Part shown: piece after piece, positions 53,596 to 61,398 of the stretch
Position numbering within the stretch: position 1 is the stretch's first letter
Layout: the number at the start of each line of letters is the position of its first letter
Assembly: GCF_019422935.1 (NCBI RefSeq)
Contig: NZ_JAHZCJ010000006.1
Span: forward strand, 124,001-188,000
Source of the DNA: Desulfovibrio sp.
Lineage (GTDB): Bacteria > Desulfobacterota > Desulfovibrionia > Desulfovibrionales > Desulfovibrionaceae
DNA length: 64,000 bases
Direction of reading: 5' to 3'
The notes under the pieces: generated by a model
What the model was told of the DNA's origin: nothing
Databases searched by the model: none
The model's input: the letters and a program-made list of their open reading frames with translations, nothing else
Program-made: the position numbers and the translations under genes

Positions 53596-54354
53596 CTATT
53601 TTTTATGCAGGCTGCGCAGCGCTCTTTTGCAGATGCGCGCGGTCGCCTTGCCCGGATTTTGCGCAAGCCAGGCGTCGCAGAGCGCGCTCACCCACTGCGG
53701 TTGCGATTTTGCAGCGTCATTGAGCCAGTTGCCCACGCTGTCCTGCACATAGGTGGAGGGGTCGGCCTGCAAGGGTTCAAGAACAGGCAAGCCCAGAGCA
53801 GGATTCTCCTTGAGGATATTCAGATGGGCGCACCACACGCCGCGCGGGCGGGTGCTTTCACTGGCAAAACGGCGCACCCTTTCCGAGGGGTCGGCGGTCC
53901 AGCCTGCGAGGTGGCGCAGGGCGTGTTCCGGCTGCTTTGCCAGATGAGGCCGCACGGCCATCCATACCCATTCGCGCACACCAAAATGCGCATCATCCGC
54001 AAAAGGACGCACGGCTTCCAACAGATTTTCCAGCGGCTCCGCCGGAGAATGCAGGGCATGCTCGTGCGCCAGAGCATAACATATCCAGCCCCGGACAGTA
54101 TCCGACCTGTGCGCAGCAAGCCTTGCCAATCCCTGCGCGCCCACGGCCCGGTACACCAGCTCGCCAGCCAGCAGCATGCGCTTTGAAATCCCAAGGGATG
54201 CGGCAGCACGCATTTCGTTCAGCAAGGCGGCATCAGCCTGCGGCAAGGCCGCAGCCATGAGGGCGGCAAAATCCACCGCCAAGCCCTCTGCCAGATTTTT
54301 TGAAGCGTCCTGCCCGCTGTTGAGCTGGGCCAGACGCGTGGAAGGTATGGTCAT
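53596..54354 (-). CDS. HEAT-repeat protein, AlkD-type DNA alkylation repair family
   Basis: A 252-residue all-helical protein of the DNA alkylation repair (AlkD/COG4335-like) HEAT-repeat family. Repeats show the typical Arg/Trp pattern, for example DAHFGVREWVWMAVRPHL, DPSERVRRFASE and PSTYVQDSVGNWLNDAAK. AlkD members remove alkylated bases, but some homologues in this group have no shown activity, so function is tentative. The ATG at 54354 has GGGAG upstream. A perfect 45-base hairpin lies just upstream in the leader. No partner gene adjoins it. Confidence 0.78.
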   Translation of the reverse strand: MTIPSTRLAQLNSGQDASKNLAEGLAVDFAALMAAALPQADAALLNEMRAAASLGISKRMLLAGELVYRAVGAQGLARLAAHRSDTVRGWICYALAHEHALHSPAEPLENLLEAVRPFADDAHFGVREWVWMAVRPHLAKQPEHALRHLAGWTADPSERVRRFASESTRPRGVWCAHLNILKENPALGLPVLEPLQADPSTYVQDSVGNWLNDAAKSQPQWVSALCDAWLAQNPGKATARICKRALRSLHKK

Positions 54355-54381
54355 GGCACTCCCGGCGACACCATTGCTCAA

Positions 54382-54426
54382 GGTATGCAAAGACCTGCGT
54401 CAAGCTGACGCAGGTCTTTGCATACC
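54382..54426. repeat. Perfect 45-base inverted repeat
   Basis: Two 21-bp arms, GGTATGCAAAGACCTGCGTC plus A and its exact complement, surround a three-base loop AGC. It lies 28 bases upstream of the HEAT-repeat gene start and 144 bases downstream of the HTH gene. Neither strand has a T run next to it, which makes a standard terminator unlikely. Confidence 0.9.
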
Positions 54427-54569
54427 AAACTTATTGTTGCAACAACCAACTGTATGATGCAGCCCTGTTGCCCCAAACACATGCTGGCAAAAAACAACTG
54501 ACCTTAACCCGACATGCACAGGGCTGCTTTGGGGCAGGCCTGCCCCATTCAGTAAAACGATTCATCAGT

Positions 54570-54929
54570 CTACGCGCTGCGCCCCATGCCCTCAGCCCGG
54601 GATACCAGCTTGCCAATGTCCGAAACAATATGTTGCAGCGGGCACTTGTCGGGCGTTCTCGCATAAATGCTGCACACGGCCCCACGGTCTTCATCATAGG
54701 GGAGCAAAAACTTCGGGCCGAGGCCTTTTTGCACCCATTCGGGATTGATGCCTTTTTTCTTCAGCAGGCTGAGCAGCCACTTGGACGGGATGGCCAGCCG
54801 CTTTTTGGAATCAGAAATACATGATTGCGAGACATCAAAAAACTGCGCAAGTTCCTGTTGGGTTCTGCATTGGGTGACATTCTTGATGCGATCCATAATG
54901 GCCATATACTCAAACACTTTTCCACTCAT
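54570..54929 (-). CDS. Small CI-repressor-type HTH regulator
   Basis: A 119-residue protein with an N-terminal helix-turn-helix of the phage CI-repressor type (about 10-75): TQQELAQFFDVSQSCISDSKKR is the DNA-binding part, cited by its core ELAQFFDVSQSCISDSKK, followed by IPSKWLLSLLKKKGINPEWV. The S24 peptidase half of true CI repressors is absent; only a short tail (about 45 residues) follows. AGGAGG precedes the ATG at good spacing. No phage genes lie nearby, so it may be a domesticated regulator. Targets are unknown. Confidence 0.83.
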   Translation of the reverse strand: MSGKVFEYMAIMDRIKNVTQCRTQQELAQFFDVSQSCISDSKKRLAIPSKWLLSLLKKKGINPEWVQKGLGPKFLLPYDEDRGAVCSIYARTPDKCPLQHIVSDIGKLVSRAEGMGRSA

Positions 54930-55684
54930 TGGAAGAGCCTCCTCTGTACGCTATAGGCGTGCAAAATGCCCGGAATTATCAACGTCTTGAAACGAAGGAA
55001 CCGGGTGCGGCGAGCGGATGCTCTGATGCGCGTTTATTGTGCTGGCCTGGAATGGCAAACCCATAAAACGGACGCGAGGATGCTTTTCTGAAAGGGAGCG
55101 GTCTGGACAGTGGAACAGGCCAACGGATTGCTGCACAAAGAATAGTGCAACAGCCGGGAGAGCTGACATAGACTCCGTGCAGCCATCACAGTTGCCTAAA
55201 AAGCCGTGACAATACGCCAACGCTTCATAGCCCTGCAGGTCGCAACCGGGTTGGTGGGGCAGAAATAAAATTTCAGCCCCGAGGGGGAGAGTAGGGGGAA
55301 CCCACAAGCGGCTCCCGTACACATTGAGCCAAACCAGCGGAACAAAATTATCGCAACTCTGGAGAGTCTGCCTGTGTACGCTTCAAGAAATACCCACAAC
55401 ATGAGATAAGTCAAGGAGTTTAATTATCAGGTATGCGTGTTTTTGGTCGCGCGCAGGGCTGAGACGTCCGCCAAACAAGCAAGCCTGCGTGTAAAATTAA
55501 TAAGATATGAAAGAAAAATATCTGACAACAGAACAATAATAATAATACACGGTTTCAAAAATAACCGTGCAGACCAGAAAGACCGAAGCGGCTTTCAACC
55601 ACTCCGGCCTCATATGCTTCTGAAATTTTCAGCCACGTTCGTCAGTCCGTCAGCCTGCTGCTGACGGTAAAAGGCCTGTTAGTC
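54930..55684. other. Long gene-poor region upstream of the HTH regulator
   Basis: About 750 bases with no convincing gene. The two open frames (54951-55322 minus, 55437-55664 plus) lack Shine-Dalgarno sequences and recognisable protein. A perfect hairpin CCGTCAGC-ctgct-GCTGACGG at 55647-55667 lies just after the mltA stop on the minus strand and may end that gene. The region could hold a decayed gene or an untranslated RNA. Confidence 0.5.
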
Positions 55685-56788
55685 CTAGCGCACCAGCAGC
55701 ACCCAGGCAGGGCCTTTGGCGTCCAGATGGCTTGCCACGTAGTTGGCGCGCTGGTCGCCGCCGCAGAAAATATCTATGCGGTTACGCTTGATGGCTCCAC
55801 CCACGTCCTGGGCAAGGCCGATACCACGCAGGGGCATCTTGCCCTTGGTTTCATCCGGAATATTGACGCCGTAGGCCACGATGGAGCCAAGCGGGATAAA
55901 GCCGCGGTCTGTGGCAAGCGTCAGCCAGTCGTCCACCTGATAGCCCATGGCCCCGGTGGGGCCGCGCATGCCGTATTTAAAGAAGACATAGCTCGGGTTA
56001 TCATTGAGAATTTCGCGCACGCGACCGGGATTGTCTTTGAACCACTCGCGCTGTTCAAAAATATCGCCGCGTTTGAGCAGGCCTTTTTCGCGCATGATGC
56101 GGCCAGAGCTTTTGTATTTGTGCCCGTTCTGACCCGCGTAGTTGACATAGGCCTGAGTGCCGTCGTCAAAAATCAGGCGGCCAGACCCTTGGATTTCAAG
56201 AAAAAACACATCAACAGGGTCTGCGGCCCAGGCCAGTTCCAGCCCCTTGCCCGCCAGCACCTGCTTTTCTTCGATGGTGCGGCGGTCATAGTACTGACCA
56301 CGCTTGGCAACCACCTTGTTCAGATCCGGGGGCAGACCATAGATGGCCTGGGTGTACCCCGGTTTGCGGGTACGGCTGGCGGGGACGGCTGGCTCGTAGT
56401 AACCGGAATAGTTGATGCCGCCCGTCACTTCCGCCCAGCGGAAGTTGGCCAGCAGCAGTTCCGGTTCTTTGTCCAGTCGGGGCAAAAGTTCCTGTAAACG
56501 CTCAAGCGTACGCGACATATCGCCCCACGTCACGGTCAGGCCGGGGCGCTGCACAGCGATGGCGTCCTTGGGCTTGCTGTTGACGTAACGCAACGACTTA
56601 CGCACACTGGGGGCCATATCCTTCCAGCTTGTCAGATCCTGACCGGCAGGGATGAGATTGCTCACAAAAAATTCCGGGCTTTCAAAGCCCACCGGCGGCA
56701 GGGTTCTTTCCACCACTGGCGGCGGGGCCTGCTTGGCGCAGGCAAACAAAGCCATTGTGACCGCCAGCAGTAGCAACAGGCGCAACAT
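55685..56788 (-). CDS. mltA: Membrane-bound lytic murein transglycosylase A
   Basis: A 367-residue outer-membrane lipoprotein that cleaves peptidoglycan to anhydromuropeptides. The chosen start gives a clean lipoprotein signal, MLRLLLLLAVTMALFAC, with the lipidated C17, and has AGGCGG upstream; a longer frame is open but would hide the lipobox. The MltA domain shows GYYEPAVPASRTRKPGY, IQGSGRLIFDDG and the C-terminal 3D domain with IGLAQDVGGAIKRNRIDIFCG, cited in part by its core GGAIKRNRIDIFCG with catalytic Asp. It is divergent from the thioesterase gene. Confidence 0.93.
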   Translation of the reverse strand: MLRLLLLLAVTMALFACAKQAPPPVVERTLPPVGFESPEFFVSNLIPAGQDLTSWKDMAPSVRKSLRYVNSKPKDAIAVQRPGLTVTWGDMSRTLERLQELLPRLDKEPELLLANFRWAEVTGGINYSGYYEPAVPASRTRKPGYTQAIYGLPPDLNKVVAKRGQYYDRRTIEEKQVLAGKGLELAWAADPVDVFFLEIQGSGRLIFDDGTQAYVNYAGQNGHKYKSSGRIMREKGLLKRGDIFEQREWFKDNPGRVREILNDNPSYVFFKYGMRGPTGAMGYQVDDWLTLATDRGFIPLGSIVAYGVNIPDETKGKMPLRGIGLAQDVGGAIKRNRIDIFCGGDQRANYVASHLDAKGPAWVLLVR

Positions 56789-56854
56789 GCCGCCTGCACG
56801 GTTTGCAAATCCGCTGCAACAACGCCCGGAAAACGCGTAACAAGGAGCCGTTTC

Positions 56855-57274
56855 GTGCATGACCAATTTCCCACCCCTGATATTTGGATGCCGCACCGCG
56901 TGTCGTATGGTGAAACAGACACGATGGGCGTGCTTTATTATGCGGAATATCTGCATCTCTTCGAGCGGGCACGCAGCGAATACATTCGCCGTTGCGGCAT
57001 GAGCTATGCGGAAGTTGAAAAGAAAGGCCTTATCCTGCCTGTGCGCGAGGCCCAGTGCCGTTACCGCTCATCCGCCCGCTATGATGATCTTGTACTTGTG
57101 CGCGCTGGCATTGCCGAATGGGCGCGCGCATCCCTGCGCTTTGTATATGAGATACGGAACGAGGACAAGACGAGACTTTTGGCCACGGGCATGACCCAGC
57201 ACGCGCTGGTCAATCACGAAGGTCGCCCCGTTCCTGTACCGGACTGGTTCCGTAATCTCACCTTTACGGAGTAA
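56855..57274 (+). CDS. YbgC-type acyl-CoA thioesterase
   Basis: A 139-residue hotdog-fold thioesterase of the 4HBT/YbgC family. The active-site region is GETDTMGVLYYAEYLHLFER, with the catalytic Asp in ETD; Tyr stands where some relatives have His. AAGGAG 7 bases upstream decides for a GTG start at 56855. It is short-chain acyl-CoA thioesterase-like, linked in other bacteria to the Tol-Pal system, but no tol genes are in the window. A strong terminator follows. Confidence 0.88.
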   Translation: MHDQFPTPDIWMPHRVSYGETDTMGVLYYAEYLHLFERARSEYIRRCGMSYAEVEKKGLILPVREAQCRYRSSARYDDLVLVRAGIAEWARASLRFVYEIRNEDKTRLLATGMTQHALVNHEGRPVPVPDWFRNLTFTE

Positions 57275-57339
57275 CCGCCAGCCCTCTCCCCTGCCTGCGA
57301 TGATGCCGCGTTATTCCGCCGCATTTGTGCCAGCATGAT

Positions 57340-57380
57340 CTGCCGCCGCAATCACATGCGGCGGCAGAAAAATATTTTTT
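57340..57380 (+). terminator. Terminator after the thioesterase gene
   Basis: An 11-bp perfect stem CTGCCGCCGCA / TGCGGCGGCAG with a six-base loop, followed by AAAAATATTTTTT. Confidence 0.8.
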
Positions 57381-57388
57381 CTAATGCC

Positions 57389-58120
57389 TTAGCGATGCCT
57401 GCTCCCGGTGGGGCCGGGATTGGCCCGCAGCTGCTTGCGCGCTGCACGGGCATCCTCCAGCCGCCGCAGCCTTTCGAGACGGCCCTCCTCCTCGTCATGC
57501 CGCACCACAGGCAGTCGCTTCTGCCGCACAGGTCGCGCGCTGCTGAAACGCCGCGCAAGATGCGGCAATTCAGGCGGCACATCGGCTGCAGGATCCCCCA
57601 GAGGACAATACGGGGCGCTGGCGCTCTCACCACCGCCAAGATACACCGCCAGCCTGGCGCTGAGCGCGCGCATGAGCGGCACGAGGTCTGTATATTCCTC
57701 ATTCAGGCCCAAACCGTTCAGGTGCCACCGCCCACGCCCGTGAACAACCTTGCGCATCCCTTTAAGCTCCCGCTCGCGCATGCTCAGGCTGATGCGCACC
57801 TCACCCTCGGGCAAGTGCAGCACAAGGGCCTCGCCCTGCGCTTCGCCCTGTCCCCTGGCTACAGACTCAAGCCGCATGCCGGGTGGATTGCCAGCCAGCC
57901 GCAAAAGATCTTCCAACCCGGCGCGGGCTACGCGCAGGTGTTCGCTGGAAGCCATGTTTTTTTGATCTTCCTGAATTTTTTCTTCCATCTGGCGAATGCG
58001 CTCAAGGCATTGGGCGCGCTCGTCCTCAAGCGTGGTCAAACCACGCTTCATCAGCCGCACGCAAAAAACCACAGCCGCCAAAAAAACCGCACCAGCGCCG
58101 GCCCATTCCCATAGCGCCAT
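57389..58120 (-). CDS. Membrane-anchored coiled-coil protein of unknown function
   Basis: A 243-residue protein I do not recognise. One N-terminal helix (about 4-24, WAGAGAVFLAAVVFCVRLM) anchors it, followed by a charged coiled coil (about 27-62, LEDERAQCLERIRQMEEKI). The middle part is soluble, with a mixed beta pattern (EALVLHLPEGEVRISLSM), and the C-terminal 60 residues are Arg-rich. GGAGGGAG precedes the ATG at 58120. It faces away from the EF-G-like gene and converges on the thioesterase. The layout resembles an envelope or division-site scaffold, but no function is claimed. Confidence 0.7.
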   Translation of the reverse strand: MALWEWAGAGAVFLAAVVFCVRLMKRGLTTLEDERAQCLERIRQMEEKIQEDQKNMASSEHLRVARAGLEDLLRLAGNPPGMRLESVARGQGEAQGEALVLHLPEGEVRISLSMRERELKGMRKVVHGRGRWHLNGLGLNEEYTDLVPLMRALSARLAVYLGGGESASAPYCPLGDPAADVPPELPHLARRFSSARPVRQKRLPVVRHDEEEGRLERLRRLEDARAARKQLRANPGPTGSRHR

Positions 58121-58343
58121 GGTCGCTCCCTCCGCCTGCTCCAATATATATCCGACTAACTGTCACAGTGGCGGCCTCTGCTGTCAAGCGTTAAGCCTTA
58201 CATTAAAAGTCGCGGCCCCTTTCCTTTTTTGCCACAAGCCTGTAACGTGGGAACCAATAGCAGATGGAAGACTTGTTCCTTTCCCTAGTTTCGTTCACCA
58301 GGCCGCCAAGGGCGCGCCATATCGCTTACGAAGGGAGAAAACC

Positions 58344-60407
58344 ATGCCTACTCCACTGGAAATGCAACGCACGTTCGCCATCGTCGGAACCGGCGGTTGC
58401 GGCAAAACATCCCTGGCAGAGATGCTTCTCTACAAGGCCGGGGCGGTGAATCGCCTGGGGGCTGTAGAAGACGGCACCACATGCCTTGACTACGAACCTG
58501 AAGAAACCCGCCGACGCGGCTCCGTTCAACCATCCTGCGCCACATATCTCTGGAATAAAAACCGCCATTTCCTCCTGGATATCCCCGGTGACGGCAACTT
58601 TACAGGCGACATGGAATGCCTGCTCAAAGGCGTGGACAGCGTTGTTTTTGTGCTGGACGCCGTGGACGGCGTGCGCCCCCTTGCCAAAAAGTTCTGGAAT
58701 CTGGTTCGCGCAGCCGGATTGCCCTCCATTATCGTAGTCAACAAGGTTGACCGCGACCGCGCCGATTTTCAGATGGCCCTTGACGGGCTCTCGGGCCTGA
58801 ACGTCAAGCCCGTTGTGCTGCAATTGCCCATTCGCCAGGGCGAATCCTTTGTGGGTGTTGCCGATGTGCTGACGGGCAAAGCCCGCATGTTTGGCGAAAA
58901 CGGTGCCGCAGCAGAGGCTGAAATCCCCGCTGCCCTGGCTGACGATGTCAGCCTGCTGCGCGATGTGACCGTAGAAAATATCGCAGAAAGCGATGAAGAA
59001 CTCATGGAAAAGTATCTGGAAGAAGGTATTCTTTCAGAAGATGACCTCAAAACAGGCCTGCGCTCGGGTGTGCTCAAGGGTGAGCTTACGCCGGTGCTGG
59101 CCTGCTCGGCCCTTGAAAACAAGGGCGGCGAATCCGTGCTGGTCGCCATTGAAGCCCTGCTGCCCTCGCCCCTTGATCGCCCGCCCTTTGCGGGCCGCGA
59201 TGGCGCAGAACGCGCCGCTGCCCCGGATGGGCCGGTGGCCTGCTTTGTTTTCAAAACCTTGGCCGATCCTTTTTCGGGGCAGCTTTCCCTTTTGCGGGTT
59301 CTTTCCGGCACCATCAACGGAGACGCCACGCTGAAAAACTCCCGCACGGAAGAAAACGAACGTCTCGGCAACCTGTTGTACATTCAGGGCAAAACGCAGA
59401 CCCCCTGCAAGGAGCCCATTGGCCCCGGCGCCATCGTGGCCGTTGCCAAGCTCAAGAACACCCGCACGGGCGACACCCTCTGCGATGAAAAAGCCCCCTT
59501 TGCCCTGCAAATGCCCACCTTGCCCCCGCAGCTCATCACCTATGCCCTCGCCCCCAAGGAAAAAGGCGAGGAAGACAAGGTCTACGCCGCCATGCAGCGG
59601 CTGCTGGACGAAGACATCACCCTTCGTCTGGGGCGCGATGAAGAAACCGGCGACATTCTGCTTTCCGGCATGGGCCAGTTGCATATCGAGCTTTCGGTCG
59701 AAAAGGCCAAGCGCCGCTTCAAGGTGGATATCATCCTCAAAACGCCCAAGGTTCCCTACCGCGAAACCGTGCGCGGCAAATGCCAGGTGCAGGGCCGCCA
59801 CAAAAAACAGTCCGGCGGGCGTGGGCAGTTTGGCGACTGCTGGATCGAGATGGAGGGCCTGCCGCGCGGTTCCGGCTATGTGTTTGAAGACGCCATCGTG
59901 GGTGGCGTTATCCCCCGCCAGTATGTTCCCGCCATCGACAAGGGCGTTCAGGAAGCCGCCGCGCGCGGGTTTCTGGCCGGATGCCAGGTGGTGGACTTCC
60001 GCGTCAAGGTCTACGATGGCAGCTACCACACGGTAGACTCGTCAGAAATGGCCTTCAAGGTGGCTGGCTCCATTGCTTTCAAAAAAGCCATGGAAGGCCT
60101 CAAACCCGTGCTGCTCGAACCCATTGTGCTGCTCACTGTTTCCGTGCCCGATGAAAGCATGGGCGATGTCATCGGCGACCTCTCCTCCCGCCGTGGCAAG
60201 GTGCTGGGTTCTGATTCACAGGGCGGCAGCACGGAAATCAAGGCCCATGTACCCATGAGCGAAGTGCTGCGCTACGCGCCCGACCTGCGCTCCATGACCG
60301 GCGGGCAGGGATTCTTCACCATGGAATTTGCCCATTATGAAGAAGCTCCGCAACCCGTGGCGGAAAAGGTCATTGCCGAGCACCAGAAGCACAAGGCTGC
60401 CGAATAA
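58344..60407 (+). CDS. Elongation factor G-like GTPase (FusA2 type)
   Basis: A 687-residue translational GTPase paralogue with the full EF-G domain order. G1 is VGTGGCGKTSL (15-22), G3 is DIPGD (79-83) and G4 is NKVD (133-136). The DxPGH histidine that activates water in EF-Tu and EF-G is Asp here (D83). Domains II to V follow, with the domain IV region KQSGGRGQFGDCWIEMEG and the domain V region VSVPDESMGDVIGDLSSRRG. GGGAGAA precedes the ATG at 58344; the longer frame upstream overlaps the opposite gene's promoter. It is not the main EF-G, since it is not in a ribosomal operon. Role unknown. Confidence 0.9.
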   Translation: MPTPLEMQRTFAIVGTGGCGKTSLAEMLLYKAGAVNRLGAVEDGTTCLDYEPEETRRRGSVQPSCATYLWNKNRHFLLDIPGDGNFTGDMECLLKGVDSVVFVLDAVDGVRPLAKKFWNLVRAAGLPSIIVVNKVDRDRADFQMALDGLSGLNVKPVVLQLPIRQGESFVGVADVLTGKARMFGENGAAAEAEIPAALADDVSLLRDVTVENIAESDEELMEKYLEEGILSEDDLKTGLRSGVLKGELTPVLACSALENKGGESVLVAIEALLPSPLDRPPFAGRDGAERAAAPDGPVACFVFKTLADPFSGQLSLLRVLSGTINGDATLKNSRTEENERLGNLLYIQGKTQTPCKEPIGPGAIVAVAKLKNTRTGDTLCDEKAPFALQMPTLPPQLITYALAPKEKGEEDKVYAAMQRLLDEDITLRLGRDEETGDILLSGMGQLHIELSVEKAKRRFKVDIILKTPKVPYRETVRGKCQVQGRHKKQSGGRGQFGDCWIEMEGLPRGSGYVFEDAIVGGVIPRQYVPAIDKGVQEAAARGFLAGCQVVDFRVKVYDGSYHTVDSSEMAFKVAGSIAFKKAMEGLKPVLLEPIVLLTVSVPDESMGDVIGDLSSRRGKVLGSDSQGGSTEIKAHVPMSEVLRYAPDLRSMTGGQGFFTMEFAHYEEAPQPVAEKVIAEHQKHKAAE

Positions 60408-60452
60408 CCACTGAGGTGGGGCAGACCACCTTTTCCTTTTATTATAGATGAC

Positions 60453-60484
60453 AAACCGGCTGTTTTCTGTAAAACAGCCGGTTT
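60453..60484 (+). terminator. Hairpin terminator after the EF-G-like gene
   Basis: 14-bp perfect arms AAACCGGCTGTTTT / AAAACAGCCGGTTT around CTGT. It lies 45 bases after the stop; only a weak T run follows, but the stem is near ideal. Confidence 0.75.
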
Positions 60485-60521
60485 GCGCGTCTTTGCCGCA
60501 AGCAACGGAATACGGAAAATC

Positions 60522-61343
60522 ATGGAACGCCCGCTCACAATACTCTGCACGCCCTTGCCCGCTGGCTCCAGTAAAGAGCTGGAAGGCTGGCGCTGTGCGC
60601 TTGAAGCGGTGCTGGAACCGTGGCTGGACGAGAGGCAGCTTGCCCACGTGCACCGCTTTGGCCGCTCGCCCAACGGGCAGGCCGAGACGCCGGAGACGCA
60701 ACAGGTCGTGCTGCGGACGGCTCTGTCGCGCCTGTTTGCGCGAGCCCAACTGGTGACGCATGCCGCGCAGCAGACCATGGCGGCAAATTCACCCCTCGCA
60801 AGGCCGCTGCCGCAACTGGGCATGGATACTCAGGGCCGCCCCCAGTTCCCCGGTTGGCATGCGGCCTTCAGCCACAGCGGCGAGGCAGCCTTTTGCGCCC
60901 TTTGCCCAGCCCCGGCAGGAGCCGCCGTACCCCCTCATGCACTAGATGCGGAGTCGTTGCTTTCCCCGCCGCCAGCCCCCAATGCCTTTGCCCCGGCAGA
61001 ACTGCCACGGCGCAAAAACGGCCTTTCGCAACAGGGCATCGACCGCGAAGCACTGCGTCGCTGGACAATCAAGGAGGCCCTGCTCAAAGCCTCCGGTCTG
61101 GGGCTGGGCATGGATCCCGCCAGGGTTCCCACAGGCGTTTTTGGGCAACGGGCCGGAATCTGGCACGGGCCAATGGATATATTTTACTGGTGCAGCCTGC
61201 CCTGCCCCGGCCACTGGCTTTGTCTGGCACAACAGGTGAGCGCAAAAGCAGACTTTCAACCAGAAATTTTACGGCCACTGGTGCTCCGCCAGAGCCCGAC
61301 CAGCCTGCTGCGCGCCCTTTCCGCCCCACGCCCGCGCGGCTGA
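60522..61343 (+). CDS. 4'-phosphopantetheinyl transferase family protein
   Basis: A 273-residue Sfp-type transferase that attaches the phosphopantetheine arm of CoA to carrier proteins. Visible are FSHSGEAAFCAL and the core WTIKEALLKASGLGLGMDP, matching the family pattern WxxKEAxxKAxGxG. A proline-rich insertion (about 133-165) separates the halves, and an acidic DAES pair near 145 may bind magnesium. Its length exceeds most AcpS enzymes and suggests the Sfp class. It starts 114 bases after the EF-G-like gene, beyond a hairpin, and precedes trmD by 55 bases. The target carrier protein is unknown. Confidence 0.83.
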   Translation: MERPLTILCTPLPAGSSKELEGWRCALEAVLEPWLDERQLAHVHRFGRSPNGQAETPETQQVVLRTALSRLFARAQLVTHAAQQTMAANSPLARPLPQLGMDTQGRPQFPGWHAAFSHSGEAAFCALCPAPAGAAVPPHALDAESLLSPPPAPNAFAPAELPRRKNGLSQQGIDREALRRWTIKEALLKASGLGLGMDPARVPTGVFGQRAGIWHGPMDIFYWCSLPCPGHWLCLAQQVSAKADFQPEILRPLVLRQSPTSLLRALSAPRPRG

Positions 61344-61398
61344 TCGACCCGACAGACATTTCCTTGCAAGGCGAACGTTTTTACGGCACTCTCCGCCC

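Noticed and set aside
54382..54426. The perfect inverted repeat as a terminator or as an insertion-sequence end
   Set aside because: There is no T run on either side and no transposase gene or target duplication was found nearby.
54951..55322. A 123-residue minus-strand open frame upstream of the CI-type regulator
   Set aside because: No ribosome binding site and an irregular composition rich in Pro, His and Cys.
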